From positions 1 to 30,464 of the IMG/VR virus record IMGVR_UViG_3300025138_000208: a DNA stretch of 30,464 nt. One strand, given 5' to 3'. The notes under the pieces are model-generated. The model was not told where the DNA came from. It did no database searches and was given only the letters and a program-made list of their open reading frames with translations. Positions 8,614-18,376 of the stretch are shown piece after piece (position 1 is the stretch's first letter; the number at the start of each line of letters is the position of its first letter). The position numbers and the translations under genes are program-made. This stretch comes from a virus.

Positions 8614-11600
8614 ATGGCTACAGTAGCGGAATTAAAAAAAGCTATTTCTTTTTACGCTCGTTCTGGAGAAACAGATAAAGCGTATAAGCTACAAGAGAAA
8701 CTTATTGCCCACCAAAGAGCGCAAGCCATTAGTATGTTTGGAGAACCTGCTTCAGATGCGGGTATACTTGAAAACATAGGTAAGGGTCTTGGTAGCGGCG
8801 TTACAGGGTTTCTTGAAACTAGTGCGCTTGGTGCAGCTACTCTTCTTGAAGAAGAAAACGAACTTGTAGCCCGTAAAAAAATTAAAGACTTTTTTGATAT
8901 AGAAGCCCTAAAGGGGGCCGATGAGGAATCTTTAGCGTTTCAAATCCCTTCTGCTATTGGATCTATAGCAGCTCTTGCCCCCACTGCTCTTGTTGGTGGA
9001 GTTCCTCTTGCCGGTGTTTTAGCTGCTAGCGCTGGTGCTGGCGAGGCAAGTGAACGCGCTCGTGGTTTTGGGGCAAGTGAAGAAGATCGCGGTATTGCTT
9101 CTTTAAAAGGTATTGCTGTAGGTGCTACAGAAATATTACCTCTTGGTAGGTTATTTAAGAACTTACAGATTCCCGCAGTACAAAAAGTACTAGACAAACT
9201 TGGCCCTAAATCTATAGAAGGTATAAAAAGTAGAATACAAAGCGCAGCGGGGACAACAGCAGTAGAAGGCGCACAGGAAGGTGCAGCCGCTATACTTCAG
9301 AATCTTGTAGAACAGGGGTACAACCCAGAAAGAGAACTTGTAGATGCTGGGGTATTTGAAGAAGCAGCTATAGGCGGTACTGCTGGTGGTATATTCCAAG
9401 CACTTGTAGACGTGCTTTCTGGTAAGCGTAAGCCTAGAACTACTGACACCGAAAGCTCCGAACCTAGTGAAGTAGTTACCACAGAAGGACTCGGTGCTAC
9501 TGGTGTAGTTACAGAGGAAGAACTCGGTGCTACTGATGTGGTTACAGAGAAAGGACTTGGTGCTACTGGTGTAGTTACAGAGGAAGAAGCTAGTAAAGTA
9601 GACAAAGCAGCCGTTGACGAAATAGCAGGGGAAGCAGAAGCAGACGAAGTAGCGGGGGAAACAGAAGTAACTGAAGCAGACGTTGGCGAAGTAGTAGACG
9701 AAGTAGCGGGGGAAGCAGAAGTAACTGAAGCAGACGTTGACGAAGTAGTCGCTGCAACGAGTCAATACCAAGAACAACAAGAAAAAATAGAAAGTCTTCA
9801 AAATAATGTAGATGAAGTAGGGTTTTCTTTAAATATTGCAGAAGAAATAAAAACAAGAATTGGTGAAGGAGCAACTTTTGATACTGCTTTTAACGAGGTA
9901 GAATCTGAAGTAGGGATGAGGGTTGATTTATTTTACGGCGATCAAGAAAAGCTCGATGCTACTAAGAATAAGGAAAGGGTAAATAGGGATGCTATATCAT
10001 CTGAATCAGGAGGAACTGGAGATGGCTTTTCAGCTACTGGAGAAGAAGTCACTCCAGAGAGCAATACCCCAGAATCTGCTAGAGTTAACACAGGAGGAGT
10101 GGACGAGTTTGGGCAAAGTTCTGAACGTATTGTTGGAGGAGAAGGGGGAGGGGAGCGTGCATTAAACCCAGAACAACAGCGACAAGCAGCCGCCGACGCA
10201 AGAACACAGAAAAATAGAAATGATGTAGCGGCCTACAGCCAAACTTTTTCAAATCAAATAAAAGGGTTAGAATCGAAGATAAAAGCGAATATAGCCCAAT
10301 ATGCAGAGAAGAACGCAGAGGGGTTTGACGTTGAAGCCCTGCGTGGGAAATATGTCTCTGTAAACCCTACAACAAAGAAATTTAGATTTAGAAAAGGGTC
10401 TACCCCAGAATTTATAGAGGCTTTGCTTGGTAGAAACGTACTTGAGTCTGATATAGCTAGATTAGATAGGTTAAATACACTAAAACCTATGTCAGACCAA
10501 ACAGTGTCAAAGATTATTGGTACAGAGAAAGAATATTTAGAGAATAACCCTAATAGCACAAAAGAGGACTACCAACAACTGTCTGCCGAATTAATAAACC
10601 AAAAAAAGGTAGATGCATATGTAGGTAAATTCGATACCCCTACTGACGCTATATACAATGCGGTTTATGAAGTTGCTGACAAGCAGGAAAAAACTACCGT
10701 CGCTGACGCAGAGAAAGGAGAAGAGAATATTGGTTCAGACGTAGACGTAGTAAAAGAACTGTACCAAGGTTTGGGCGGCGAAAATGCTCAAGCTGTACTA
10801 GATTGGGCGAGTGTTAATCTCTCAGCACCCGTAGAAAAACGTCTAAATAGTTTTGTAAAAGAAACAGAAAGAAGTATTAACTCCGCAAGAGACGCGGTTA
10901 GACGAGGTTCTGACATAGATGAACTACGTAAGGCTCTAAGGTTAGAAGGTATAGACGGGTTAGGAAATAGGAAGATTACAACTAACCTAGGAAGAGTAGG
11001 AGGGTTGAATGAAGACCAAAATAAAGGTTTTTTTGACCCAGAAGCTGATTCTAAAAATAGGACAAGACCCTACATACTTGATGGACAGTTAAAAGAATTA
11101 TTGAATAAAAGAAATAGTGTGCCTAAAGAAGATGCGGGTGCTGTTGAAACTTTAGAGGTAATAGACAGTAAGATAGAGGAAATACGGGAGGAACTAGCTG
11201 ATATAGCAAGAAAAGAAGAATTAAAAGGCTCACAAGTTAAAAGCGCCGATAGTTTAAATAAAATTTTAAAGAGGACAGATTCTAAAACTTATAGGGATGC
11301 AGACGGCAATATAATTACTAGCCCTCGTAGAGAGGAAGAGGAAACCAAAATTATAGCCGCTAAGATAGAAAATCTTACCCCTAAAGAGAAAAATGCCCTA
11401 AAAGAAGCTGGAGGTGCCAAAGATATTAGCGATAACCTAAGAATAAGTCTCAAAGCTATTATTGATGCTAGTAGGGATTACGGAGACTCTTATTTAGAAG
11501 CCCTACAGGTCTTTGAAGACCTGCCTATAGGGAACATAATTACCCAACTTAAAAGAGTCAAGGTTAGTAACACTTTTAGTAATAAACTTCCTTTAAAGTA

Positions 11601-14600
11601 TATAAATAAGTTAGACGGTAGGGTAGACGATTCGGTAGCTACTTTAATAGTAGAAGGCAACTTGAGCGGTGCGCTACTAGAACTTAGCAACACCTCTACA
11701 GACAAGAGAGTAAAGCAGGTTGCCCGCGTTCTTTCTGAGGCTGTAGGGGATGCTAGAGTTGAGGTTATGGAGTCAGGAGACAATTATGCCAGCGACAATA
11801 TAGCTTACATAAACCAGAACGAAGGCACTAACGGTGGGTTGTACGTACACACCCTATTACACGAAGGGGCGCACATTGTAGTAAACAATATAACGGGCAA
11901 CAAACCTTCTCACCCCCTTACTAAACAACTAAACAAATTGTTTGAGCAGGTAAAGGGTAATTTAGATGGGGAATACGGCACACAAGACCTGCAAGAATTT
12001 ATATCCGAAGCGTTAAGTAACTCTAGGTTTCAAGCCAGACTAGCTGCTATGTATCCTGATGGCAGTCCTATGACTGCTTTAAATAGTTTCTTTAGGAGTG
12101 TTACTAATTTCTTGCGTAGGCTAGCGGGAATGGACACTAAGCCTTTAGATTCTGCGTTAGACCTTGTTGATAGAGAGCTAATAGCTTTCCTATCTACTTC
12201 TCCCGGTACTAGAGATAGTGGATCTATGCATGGTTATGCATCACGGGAAGGCGTGCAAAAACTGGCTAGGGAAATAGGAGACATACAAAAAGGTTTTGCC
12301 CGCCCCACAGCTAAAGAAGCAGACAAGTTTAATAGGGAAGTCCTAGATATATCCGACAAAATAGTTAATGGTGCCTCTAAGCTAGGTATATTTGGTACTT
12401 TTGATAGCCTTCTTATGGGGGACGTAGCTAAAGCAAGAGGGTTCGGGGATCTAGGCATAGAGCTTCATAAAACAATACAGTCAGTTCGCGGTAAGAAAGC
12501 AGAGTCTGATAGGTTAGTACAGCAAGAGATAACTAAAGTATCAAAATGGGCAGCTAAAAACCCCAACGAAATGGACATGCTTAACGATCTAATATACAGC
12601 CGTGAATATGGTGCAACTATATACCAAGTAGATCCCACGTTAACACGTCAACAGGCTAAAGATAGATACGTAACTATAAACAAAAAAGGGGAATCTAAGT
12701 ACGCGGTCGATAAAGACAGCGGTAAAGAACTGTTTGAGGTATGGGAAGAGCAGCAAAAGATATGGGGTAAGTTAGGAAAAAGTGGTGGGCGCAAGATATA
12801 TACTGATATACGAGACATGTATAAACGGCAGTACAAGAGGCTAGAACAAGTAATTAGGTCTCGTATGGATGAAGTAGTAGGGGACGATAAAGAATCTGCC
12901 GCCAAGCTAAAGAAGTCTGTGTACGATAAACTTTTTGACTCTAAATCCTTAGATGTATATTTTCCTTTGGCACGTAGGGGTAAGTATAAGTTGACCTATT
13001 CTACTCCTGTAGAAGAAGGAGCAGACGGGCAAGCCAATCGAGATTCTTTTGTTGTGCTTATGTTTGAGAGTCAGGCTGAAAGAGATGCTCAAGCACAAAA
13101 AGCTATTAGCGACGATATGTTAAATGTAACTCTTAGCGATGGAGAAGTAGATTTTAACAGTTATAAAAACAATCCAGATGGTTCTTTTGTCAACCAAGTA
13201 TTGTCTACTTTAGATAAAGCTAAAGCCTCCCCCGAAGTAAAACAAGAGATAATGGATTTATTTGTAAAAGCCTTACCTGAGACTTCTTTTGCTAAGGCGT
13301 TAGTTCGTAGGGAGGGTTTTGAAGGGTATGAGAAAGATGCTGTTTTTGCTATGCGTTCAAAAGCATACGATCTTGGGGCGCAAATAGAACGCCTTGATGT
13401 TATGAGTAAGCTGTATAAATTAGAAGACGGGATAATCGAAAAGGCTAAAGATCTAAACAAAGACCTCAGAACAACAAACCAAAAAAGCACTACGGACGCT
13501 ATCGCTAAAGATTTACTGGAACGTGTTAAGTTTACTAAATTTGGCGCACCAAACAAAACGGTTGACGCTATTGCTAGAAACCTTAATCAAGGAGCGTTTA
13601 TTTACACTATAGGGTTTGGTGCTTCTTCTGCGATAGTTAATACTAGTCAGTTACCTATGGTTGTATACCCCATGTTAGCTGCTCGCTATGGCAATAAAGC
13701 AACTATGCAAGCGATGACAGAAGCGGCGGGTATAACCACAAGTAGCGGCAATGCTATAGACGCTTATTTTGACGTAGCCCCTATTACTAAGAGAGATAAA
13801 GACGGTAACGATGTACCTACAGGAGAGGTTAGCTACACACTTAAAAAAGACCTACCCAAAAATCTTGAGAAAGTTTATGGCCCTCTAGACGTACTGGTTA
13901 AAAGAGCCTCGCAGAGATCCTATCTAACACAATCTTTCTTGGCTGATGCTTTAGGGCTAGACGAATCGGCACAAACTTTTGAATTCTTACAAGAAAAACT
14001 AGGTTTAGAACGCGCTAAAAAGCTGCCTTCGTCGGAGTCAAATGTTCTTACAAGAACGCTAAACTCTGTATCGGCAATATCAGCAATTATGTTTAATGCT
14101 GGCGAGAAGTTTAACCGTCAAACTACTTTGGTGGCATCCTATAACCTAGCTTTAGGAGATATAACTAAGGGCAACCCAAAAGATAAGGATGGTAACCCTA
14201 CGAACGTAACTAAAGCTCAAAAAGAAAAAGCCGCAGATCAGGCTATGGACATGAGCACTCAGTACAACGGTGGGGCAGTACTAGAGACAGGCTCAAGGTT
14301 GTCTCAGAATAGCTACGGACGTGTTGCCTTTATGTACAAAAACTTTGGTTTGCGTATGTACTCTACTATGTTGCAGTCGGGTAAAAGAGCCATAGAATAC
14401 CAATTTTACCCCCCTCCAAATGAAACAGCAGTTGAAAAAGAACAGCGTTTACTGGAGCGAAACATAGCTGTAAAACAATTACTGGGACTACAAGTAACCT
14501 CGGTGCTATTAGCAGGTGTTCAAGCAGCCCCCCTGTACGGGGCATACGAGATAGTACGAGAGATTATAGATTTCTTTGACGAGGATGAGTTAGACGATCC

Positions 14601-15357
14601 TGATACTATTGCACGTCAATACCTAACAGAAGGTTGGTATAAAGGCCCGTTGGTTCAGTTACTAGGTATAGACTTCTCAGAAAGGATTAGGCTAAACAAT
14701 TTACTATTTGAAGAAAACAGGTTTAATTACGACCCATCCCTAGAGGAAAACCTTTTCTACTACTTTGGTGGCCCCGCATTTAGTACAGGTAAAAGATTTG
14801 CAAGAGGATTTAACGATTTACTTGAAGGGGAAGTCGCAAGAGGTATAGAAAATCTTGTTCCTCCTGCACTCGCTAACATTCATAGAAATACATTTGGTCG
14901 GTATGCTGAAGAGAGGAGCATATTAACAAGAAGGGGAGACCCTATAGTTACCGATCTAACACTAGGAGATTTGTTTGCGGGTGCTATAGGTTTTCCACCC
15001 GTAGAGTATACTCAAGAGCAAGCCTTTAAAAATACTGAGCAGCGTATAAAAAATAAAGTTAATGAAGAGAGAACAAAAATCCTACGTAAGCGTAACATGG
15101 CTATAGAGCAAGGTAATTTTCTAGAGATACGAGAGGCAGATAGAGAAGCGGTTGAGTTCAATAAAAGGTACAGGAGGGTGACCACTAACCCTATAACCTT
15201 TGAATCTAAGGAAAAGTCGCTAGCTTCTTTTAGAAGGTTTACCACTGATATGTATAATACTTCTTCTAATATGGCGGGAGGGTATGCGCCGTATTTCCTA
15301 GCTAAGAGAGATGCTTACGATAACTCTTCTATACTATCTCAGCTAGTAGGAGAGTAA
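8614..15357 (+). CDS. Large polyvalent internal virion protein with HExxH metallopeptidase motif (2247 aa)
   Basis: The start is ATG at 8614, seven bases after the previous stop, with only weak Shine-Dalgarno complementarity. The protein is multi-domain. The N-terminus is helical, followed by an Ala/Gly hydrophobic stretch (about 112-145). An acidic low-complexity linker with tandem repeats occupies about 285-385. A zinc-peptidase-like segment has HEGAH at 1083-1087, with E1128 or E1132 (QEFISEAL) as a plausible third ligand. Long charged helical regions follow. A C-terminal region (about 1880-2050) has FMYKNFG and a second hydrophobic segment (about 1955-1985), resembling the large-polyvalent-protein LPD38-type region. 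Polyvalent proteins of this kind are thought to be packaged and delivered with the DNA. The peptidase could act on peptidoglycan-associated proteins, host targets or virion proteins; the substrate is unknown. It is the last gene of the + cluster. Confidence 0.82.
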   Translation: MATVAELKKAISFYARSGETDKAYKLQEKLIAHQRAQAISMFGEPASDAGILENIGKGLGSGVTGFLETSALGAATLLEEENELVARKKIKDFFDIEALKGADEESLAFQIPSAIGSIAALAPTALVGGVPLAGVLAASAGAGEASERARGFGASEEDRGIASLKGIAVGATEILPLGRLFKNLQIPAVQKVLDKLGPKSIEGIKSRIQSAAGTTAVEGAQEGAAAILQNLVEQGYNPERELVDAGVFEEAAIGGTAGGIFQALVDVLSGKRKPRTTDTESSEPSEVVTTEGLGATGVVTEEELGATDVVTEKGLGATGVVTEEEASKVDKAAVDEIAGEAEADEVAGETEVTEADVGEVVDEVAGEAEVTEADVDEVVAATSQYQEQQEKIESLQNNVDEVGFSLNIAEEIKTRIGEGATFDTAFNEVESEVGMRVDLFYGDQEKLDATKNKERVNRDAISSESGGTGDGFSATGEEVTPESNTPESARVNTGGVDEFGQSSERIVGGEGGGERALNPEQQRQAAADARTQKNRNDVAAYSQTFSNQIKGLESKIKANIAQYAEKNAEGFDVEALRGKYVSVNPTTKKFRFRKGSTPEFIEALLGRNVLESDIARLDRLNTLKPMSDQTVSKIIGTEKEYLENNPNSTKEDYQQLSAELINQKKVDAYVGKFDTPTDAIYNAVYEVADKQEKTTVADAEKGEENIGSDVDVVKELYQGLGGENAQAVLDWASVNLSAPVEKRLNSFVKETERSINSARDAVRRGSDIDELRKALRLEGIDGLGNRKITTNLGRVGGLNEDQNKGFFDPEADSKNRTRPYILDGQLKELLNKRNSVPKEDAGAVETLEVIDSKIEEIREELADIARKEELKGSQVKSADSLNKILKRTDSKTYRDADGNIITSPRREEEETKIIAAKIENLTPKEKNALKEAGGAKDISDNLRISLKAIIDASRDYGDSYLEALQVFEDLPIGNIITQLKRVKVSNTFSNKLPLKYINKLDGRVDDSVATLIVEGNLSGALLELSNTSTDKRVKQVARVLSEAVGDARVEVMESGDNYASDNIAYINQNEGTNGGLYVHTLLHEGAHIVVNNITGNKPSHPLTKQLNKLFEQVKGNLDGEYGTQDLQEFISEALSNSRFQARLAAMYPDGSPMTALNSFFRSVTNFLRRLAGMDTKPLDSALDLVDRELIAFLSTSPGTRDSGSMHGYASREGVQKLAREIGDIQKGFARPTAKEADKFNREVLDISDKIVNGASKLGIFGTFDSLLMGDVAKARGFGDLGIELHKTIQSVRGKKAESDRLVQQEITKVSKWAAKNPNEMDMLNDLIYSREYGATIYQVDPTLTRQQAKDRYVTINKKGESKYAVDKDSGKELFEVWEEQQKIWGKLGKSGGRKIYTDIRDMYKRQYKRLEQVIRSRMDEVVGDDKESAAKLKKSVYDKLFDSKSLDVYFPLARRGKYKLTYSTPVEEGADGQANRDSFVVLMFESQAERDAQAQKAISDDMLNVTLSDGEVDFNSYKNNPDGSFVNQVLSTLDKAKASPEVKQEIMDLFVKALPETSFAKALVRREGFEGYEKDAVFAMRSKAYDLGAQIERLDVMSKLYKLEDGIIEKAKDLNKDLRTTNQKSTTDAIAKDLLERVKFTKFGAPNKTVDAIARNLNQGAFIYTIGFGASSAIVNTSQLPMVVYPMLAARYGNKATMQAMTEAAGITTSSGNAIDAYFDVAPITKRDKDGNDVPTGEVSYTLKKDLPKNLEKVYGPLDVLVKRASQRSYLTQSFLADALGLDESAQTFEFLQEKLGLERAKKLPSSESNVLTRTLNSVSAISAIMFNAGEKFNRQTTLVASYNLALGDITKGNPKDKDGNPTNVTKAQKEKAADQAMDMSTQYNGGAVLETGSRLSQNSYGRVAFMYKNFGLRMYSTMLQSGKRAIEYQFYPPPNETAVEKEQRLLERNIAVKQLLGLQVTSVLLAGVQAAPLYGAYEIVREIIDFFDEDELDDPDTIARQYLTEGWYKGPLVQLLGIDFSERIRLNNLLFEENRFNYDPSLEENLFYYFGGPAFSTGKRFARGFNDLLEGEVARGIENLVPPALANIHRNTFGRYAEERSILTRRGDPIVTDLTLGDLFAGAIGFPPVEYTQEQAFKNTEQRIKNKVNEERTKILRKRNMAIEQGNFLEIREADREAVEFNKRYRRVTTNPITFESKEKSLASFRRFTTDMYNTSSNMAGGYAPYFLAKRDAYDNSSILSQLVGE
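9475..9588 (+). repeat. ~33-bp in-frame tandem repeat (about three units, LGATGVVTE type)
   Basis: The core tcggtgctactg-tgt-gtt recurs three times with spacing of about 33 bases, encoding LGATGVVTEEE, LGATDVVTEKG and LGATGVVTEEE. It lies in the acidic linker of the 2247-aa protein. Confidence 0.8.
9643..9750 (+). repeat. 54-bp tandem duplication (18-aa units)
   Basis: Two adjacent 54-bp copies, 9643-9696 and 9697-9750, start gacgaagtagcgggggaa and differ at only three positions. They encode the acidic 18-mer DEVAGE(T/A)EVTEADV(G/D)EVV. The high identity of a multiple-of-three duplication suggests recent slippage or unequal exchange. Confidence 0.88.
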
Positions 15358-15398
15358 GTTAGGGTTAATACGTTCTCCATATACGAACGCCTAACTTA
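15355..15398. terminator. Hairpin at the convergent gene junction (possible bidirectional terminator)
   Basis: TAAGTTAGG (15355-15363) is perfectly complementary to CCTAACTTA (15390-15398). An inner GTTC/GAAC pairing continues the stem across a bulge. It includes the stop codon of the + gene and spans that of the - gene. There is no clear U-tract on either side, so intrinsic termination is plausible but unproven; the position suggests a two-way block. Confidence 0.5.
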
Positions 15399-15580
15399 GT
15401 GTCTTCAACCAATACCCTAATCTCTATCCCCCACTCTTTTAGTTTAAATATGCGTCTACACTCCGCAATGGTTTTCTTTGTGTTTATACAAGGGATAAAA
15501 ACAGAAGCATTCACAACCATACTGTCCCAATCGACTATTATCTTTACCCCATCTGGGTCTAAATCATACAGGGTCAGCAC
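15365..15580 (-). CDS. Small conserved-looking phage protein (71 aa), unknown function
   Basis: The protein contains DPDGVKIIVDWDSMVVNASVFIPC and ends GVRIWRTY. It looks like a small compact alpha/beta protein with a cysteine in the conserved-looking SVFIPC segment. The start is GTG at 15580, overlapping the end of the primase gene by 17 bases. The only in-frame ATG (15520) would remove the DPDG...WD part, which reads as authentic protein, so GTG is preferred. The ribosome site is poor and translation may depend on coupling to the primase gene. It is the last gene of the - strand unit. No function is recognised. Confidence 0.65.
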   Translation of the reverse strand: MLTLYDLDPDGVKIIVDWDSMVVNASVFIPCINTKKTIAECRRIFKLKEWGIEIRVLVEDTKLGVRIWRTY

Positions 15581-18296
15581 TGGGAGGCTCTATAAAATTC
15601 ATACTAGTGCAGTCTATACGTATAACCCTTGATACACCTAAATCTAGGGATACGCCTTTACTTAATCTGATAGAAGCCGGTCTAGCTTTTAGGTGCTTAC
15701 CACTATAGAGGTCTGCCTTAAAAGAAGGCCAAGGTATGGCTTGCTTCAGACAAAAAGTTTTAAGGTATTTTGGTAATAGGTATAGCGCCTCAGTATCTGG
15801 TTCGTACCTACCCACCACTCTAATTCTAGGATCTGTTTCTGGTATGCTCATATCATCGCTAGCCCGTAGATCAGCGGTGCTTTTTATCCTAAGTATGTTA
15901 CCCCAATTCTCGTATATATAACTGTTGATAACATCTGCTATATCTACGTCCATGTCTTGTACACCCCTCTTATTCTCTTCCAAAAGTCTCAAAGCAAACC
16001 CACCAAGACCCTTGCTAGAATAAGCTATTAGCCCTAACTTTACGGCTATGTAAGCGCCCGTTAAAGTGCAAGCTACTTTCCAAGACCAGAATCTATTTTC
16101 AGCTTTAAGATTTGCTTTCTTATCTATCTTCTGTTGTATGGTAGTTAGTATGTGGTTTGTCTGGTCTATGTTATTAATAACCCACTGTATGTAGATTGGC
16201 CCTGCGTGACCATAAGAACTTACCGCGTTGGCTTGATGCTTGTCAGTGAGATGCTTGCTAGCACTATCGTCAAAAAGTTTAACGGGTCTAGATTCCATCA
16301 TCCTCTGTGCTTCTGCTTTAGGAGCGTTCTTCACTTGCGATATAATATCTAACACACTTCTATTACCTGATGTAACAGAAATGAGACTCCACGGCTCTCC
16401 CCTACTTCTTTCTACGTTTGCACCGCCCGCCATACGGTTTCTCTGCCTACCACTGGATAGTTGGTACACAAAGTTAGATAGCTCAGTAGGGTCTGCATTA
16501 GTAAGTTCGTCGATGTAAAACGGCAGGTTATGGTACACCTCTCCACGTAACATTAGGCTAGAGTTGGTGTCTACTTTATCTAACACTAATTCATCTGGTT
16601 TACCCCATACCCCCATAGCTACATACTTGGCAGTTGTTTTACCTAGTCCAGATTCTTGGCTGTAGAGGTGCATACCTGTACAAGCCACTGGGGTAAGGGC
16701 CATCAATGGAGACCCAAAAGATGTAGCCACTATGTACTGGTGCAACTCAAATTCTTTACGGTTATAGAAGTTGGCGGTATCTTTCCATTGCTCTAAAGTA
16801 CCCTTGGGTTTAAAGGCATAGAACAAATTCTTGGTAGCTTTTGAAGGAGGGTTGTCTTCGATTCTATCGCCAAATATTTGTTTGTCCCCCAGTACGAACG
16901 ACTCAAACTTACCACCTACCCACCCAAATTGTGTATGGGCATTCTGTGTTTCTGTAGTGGCTTGTAGTTCGTTTATCCATTTAATCGTGTAGTGCATTAT
17001 ATCGTCCATCCTTGCTACGGCGACACCGTGGCTAGTCATCTCTTTACGGAATTCTTGTGGTGAAGTTACAACGGTTAGTGGCACTGTAAACTCACGCATT
17101 GGGTCTTTAGGTAAGTGTAGCCTCATAACTACACCTTCTCCCTCATCTGGGTCTTCTATACGTTTAACTACGTACAGATCGTAAGGGTATATCTGCCTCT
17201 CTTCTGTCTCTCCATCTTTGTCTTTTCTTCTTATGTAAACACCCCCATCTGCCCCCCTAAAGTATGGGGCGGGGAACTTGGGTATGTCGGGTGCTCTACC
17301 TTCTTTCACCCTCGCACCTAGCGTTATAGGTGAGGATTTCTTATCCCAGTGTGGACACTCCTCACATACCCCCGCACGGTGTTCATTTATAGTTGAGCAT
17401 TTGTGTACGTGCTTAGTTGTGTCATATTTATTATCTGTTTCCTCTGGATCGTACCCAGAGTACTTACTAGATAGTTTATGGACACCTTTTCTGCCCCCAT
17501 CAACACAGTGTTTGACAATAGATATTGCATCAAACCACAGAGGTTCGCTTACATCTTCGGGGTTCTCCCAAACATACCGCATCTGAGCGCACTTCTTCAA
17601 AACATCTTTGAAGTAGCTTTCCCTGTTATTCACAAGACGTTGGGCAAGTACACCAAAGTCTTCTATCTTAGATGGTTCTCCTATCGGATCGTCCCCTACC
17701 AATAGTGCAAAAGCCTCAAAATCTATAGACCCTTTACCCCCTAAACAACTTACTTTGGCGGGGGGATTTGTTTTATAGTTATGGGTGTTAGGTAGACGTA
17801 AGACTCTAGCGCCATCAGAAGTGACGGCGGCATCCGCTTTAAGATCGTGAACGGCGCAGAGTTTCTTTAGTCTCTCGGCTATAGGGAACCAATCAGCGTA
17901 TATAACATGTTCAGACAGGGGCCAATACGCATGTATGCCGCGTCCTGAGTTAACTACTAAAGGTAGAGGAAAGTCACAAACCCTGCAAAACCTTTTTAAG
18001 TCATCCAGTGCTTCTGTCTGGTTGGGGTAGTCCTTGCCATCGCCGCAATCTAAGTCCAAGAAAAAAGACTTTAGTTTGTGGGTATTAGTAACTTTACGCG
18101 AGTCTTTTTCTTTAAACGTGCTAAGAGCGAAGTAAGAATCATACCCTTTGCTGTCTAAGTCCTGCGCTGTTTCTATAAGTTCCTCAAGCGTTGAATGAAA
18201 CTTCTGTACCCTTTTCCTACTCTGCATGTTGTAAGCAAACGTGCAGTATAACCCTTCATCTGATACGACCTTTTCTAAAAATTCTTTTGCGTCCAT
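15564..18296 (-). CDS. Bifunctional AEP-type primase / SF3-like helicase (DUF927/DUF5906-type)
   Basis: The N-terminal primase-polymerase domain has FFLDLD (D81, D83), a GRGIHAYW segment (H122) and DGARVLRLPNTHNYK (D161-K175), the usual metal and nucleotide-binding motifs of phage AEP primases. A zinc-type cluster follows (H296, H298, C300, C311, C314; CEECP). The C-terminal ATPase has Walker A SGLGKTT (K553), Walker B FYIDEL (D596, E597) and a sensor-like SVTSGNRS. It should prime and unwind DNA at the phage fork. ATG 18296 (MDAKEF) is chosen, giving 910 aa. An upstream GTG at 18338 is possible but lies inside a strong hairpin. The neighbours are the SSB gene upstream and a 71-aa gene overlapping downstream, in the same replication cluster. 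Confidence 0.88.
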   Translation of the reverse strand: MDAKEFLEKVVSDEGLYCTFAYNMQSRKRVQKFHSTLEELIETAQDLDSKGYDSYFALSTFKEKDSRKVTNTHKLKSFFLDLDCGDGKDYPNQTEALDDLKRFCRVCDFPLPLVVNSGRGIHAYWPLSEHVIYADWFPIAERLKKLCAVHDLKADAAVTSDGARVLRLPNTHNYKTNPPAKVSCLGGKGSIDFEAFALLVGDDPIGEPSKIEDFGVLAQRLVNNRESYFKDVLKKCAQMRYVWENPEDVSEPLWFDAISIVKHCVDGGRKGVHKLSSKYSGYDPEETDNKYDTTKHVHKCSTINEHRAGVCEECPHWDKKSSPITLGARVKEGRAPDIPKFPAPYFRGADGGVYIRRKDKDGETEERQIYPYDLYVVKRIEDPDEGEGVVMRLHLPKDPMREFTVPLTVVTSPQEFRKEMTSHGVAVARMDDIMHYTIKWINELQATTETQNAHTQFGWVGGKFESFVLGDKQIFGDRIEDNPPSKATKNLFYAFKPKGTLEQWKDTANFYNRKEFELHQYIVATSFGSPLMALTPVACTGMHLYSQESGLGKTTAKYVAMGVWGKPDELVLDKVDTNSSLMLRGEVYHNLPFYIDELTNADPTELSNFVYQLSSGRQRNRMAGGANVERSRGEPWSLISVTSGNRSVLDIISQVKNAPKAEAQRMMESRPVKLFDDSASKHLTDKHQANAVSSYGHAGPIYIQWVINNIDQTNHILTTIQQKIDKKANLKAENRFWSWKVACTLTGAYIAVKLGLIAYSSKGLGGFALRLLEENKRGVQDMDVDIADVINSYIYENWGNILRIKSTADLRASDDMSIPETDPRIRVVGRYEPDTEALYLLPKYLKTFCLKQAIPWPSFKADLYSGKHLKARPASIRLSKGVSLDLGVSRVIRIDCTSMNFIEPPSADPV

Positions 18297-18324
18297 TCTT
18301 ATTATTCCCAAGGCAGGGTAGCAG

Positions 18325-18340
18325 GGGTGCGTAAGCACCC
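18325..18340 (-). promoter_or_regulatory. Perfect hairpin between SSB and primase genes
   Basis: GGGTGC (18325-18330) and GCACCC (18335-18340) flank a four-base loop. In the transcript the stem is GGGTGC-TTAC-GCACCC, followed by C-rich sequence rather than U, so it is not a standard terminator. It sits in the 80-base gap upstream of the primase ATG and may affect mRNA stability, processing or expression ratio. Confidence 0.5.
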
Positions 18341-18376
18341 TTTTCGGTATTCCTAGCTACTTGGTTTATTTGGCTG

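Noticed and set aside
9190-9874. Several overlapping antisense frames (up to 203 aa) rich in Phe/Cys/Leu
   Set aside because: They mirror the Glu/Ala/Val repeat linker of the 2247-aa gene; repeats keep frames open by chance.
15399-15632. + strand 77-aa frame opposite the primase end
   Set aside because: It lies antisense to the 71-aa and primase genes, whose protein sequences look authentic; no ribosome site.
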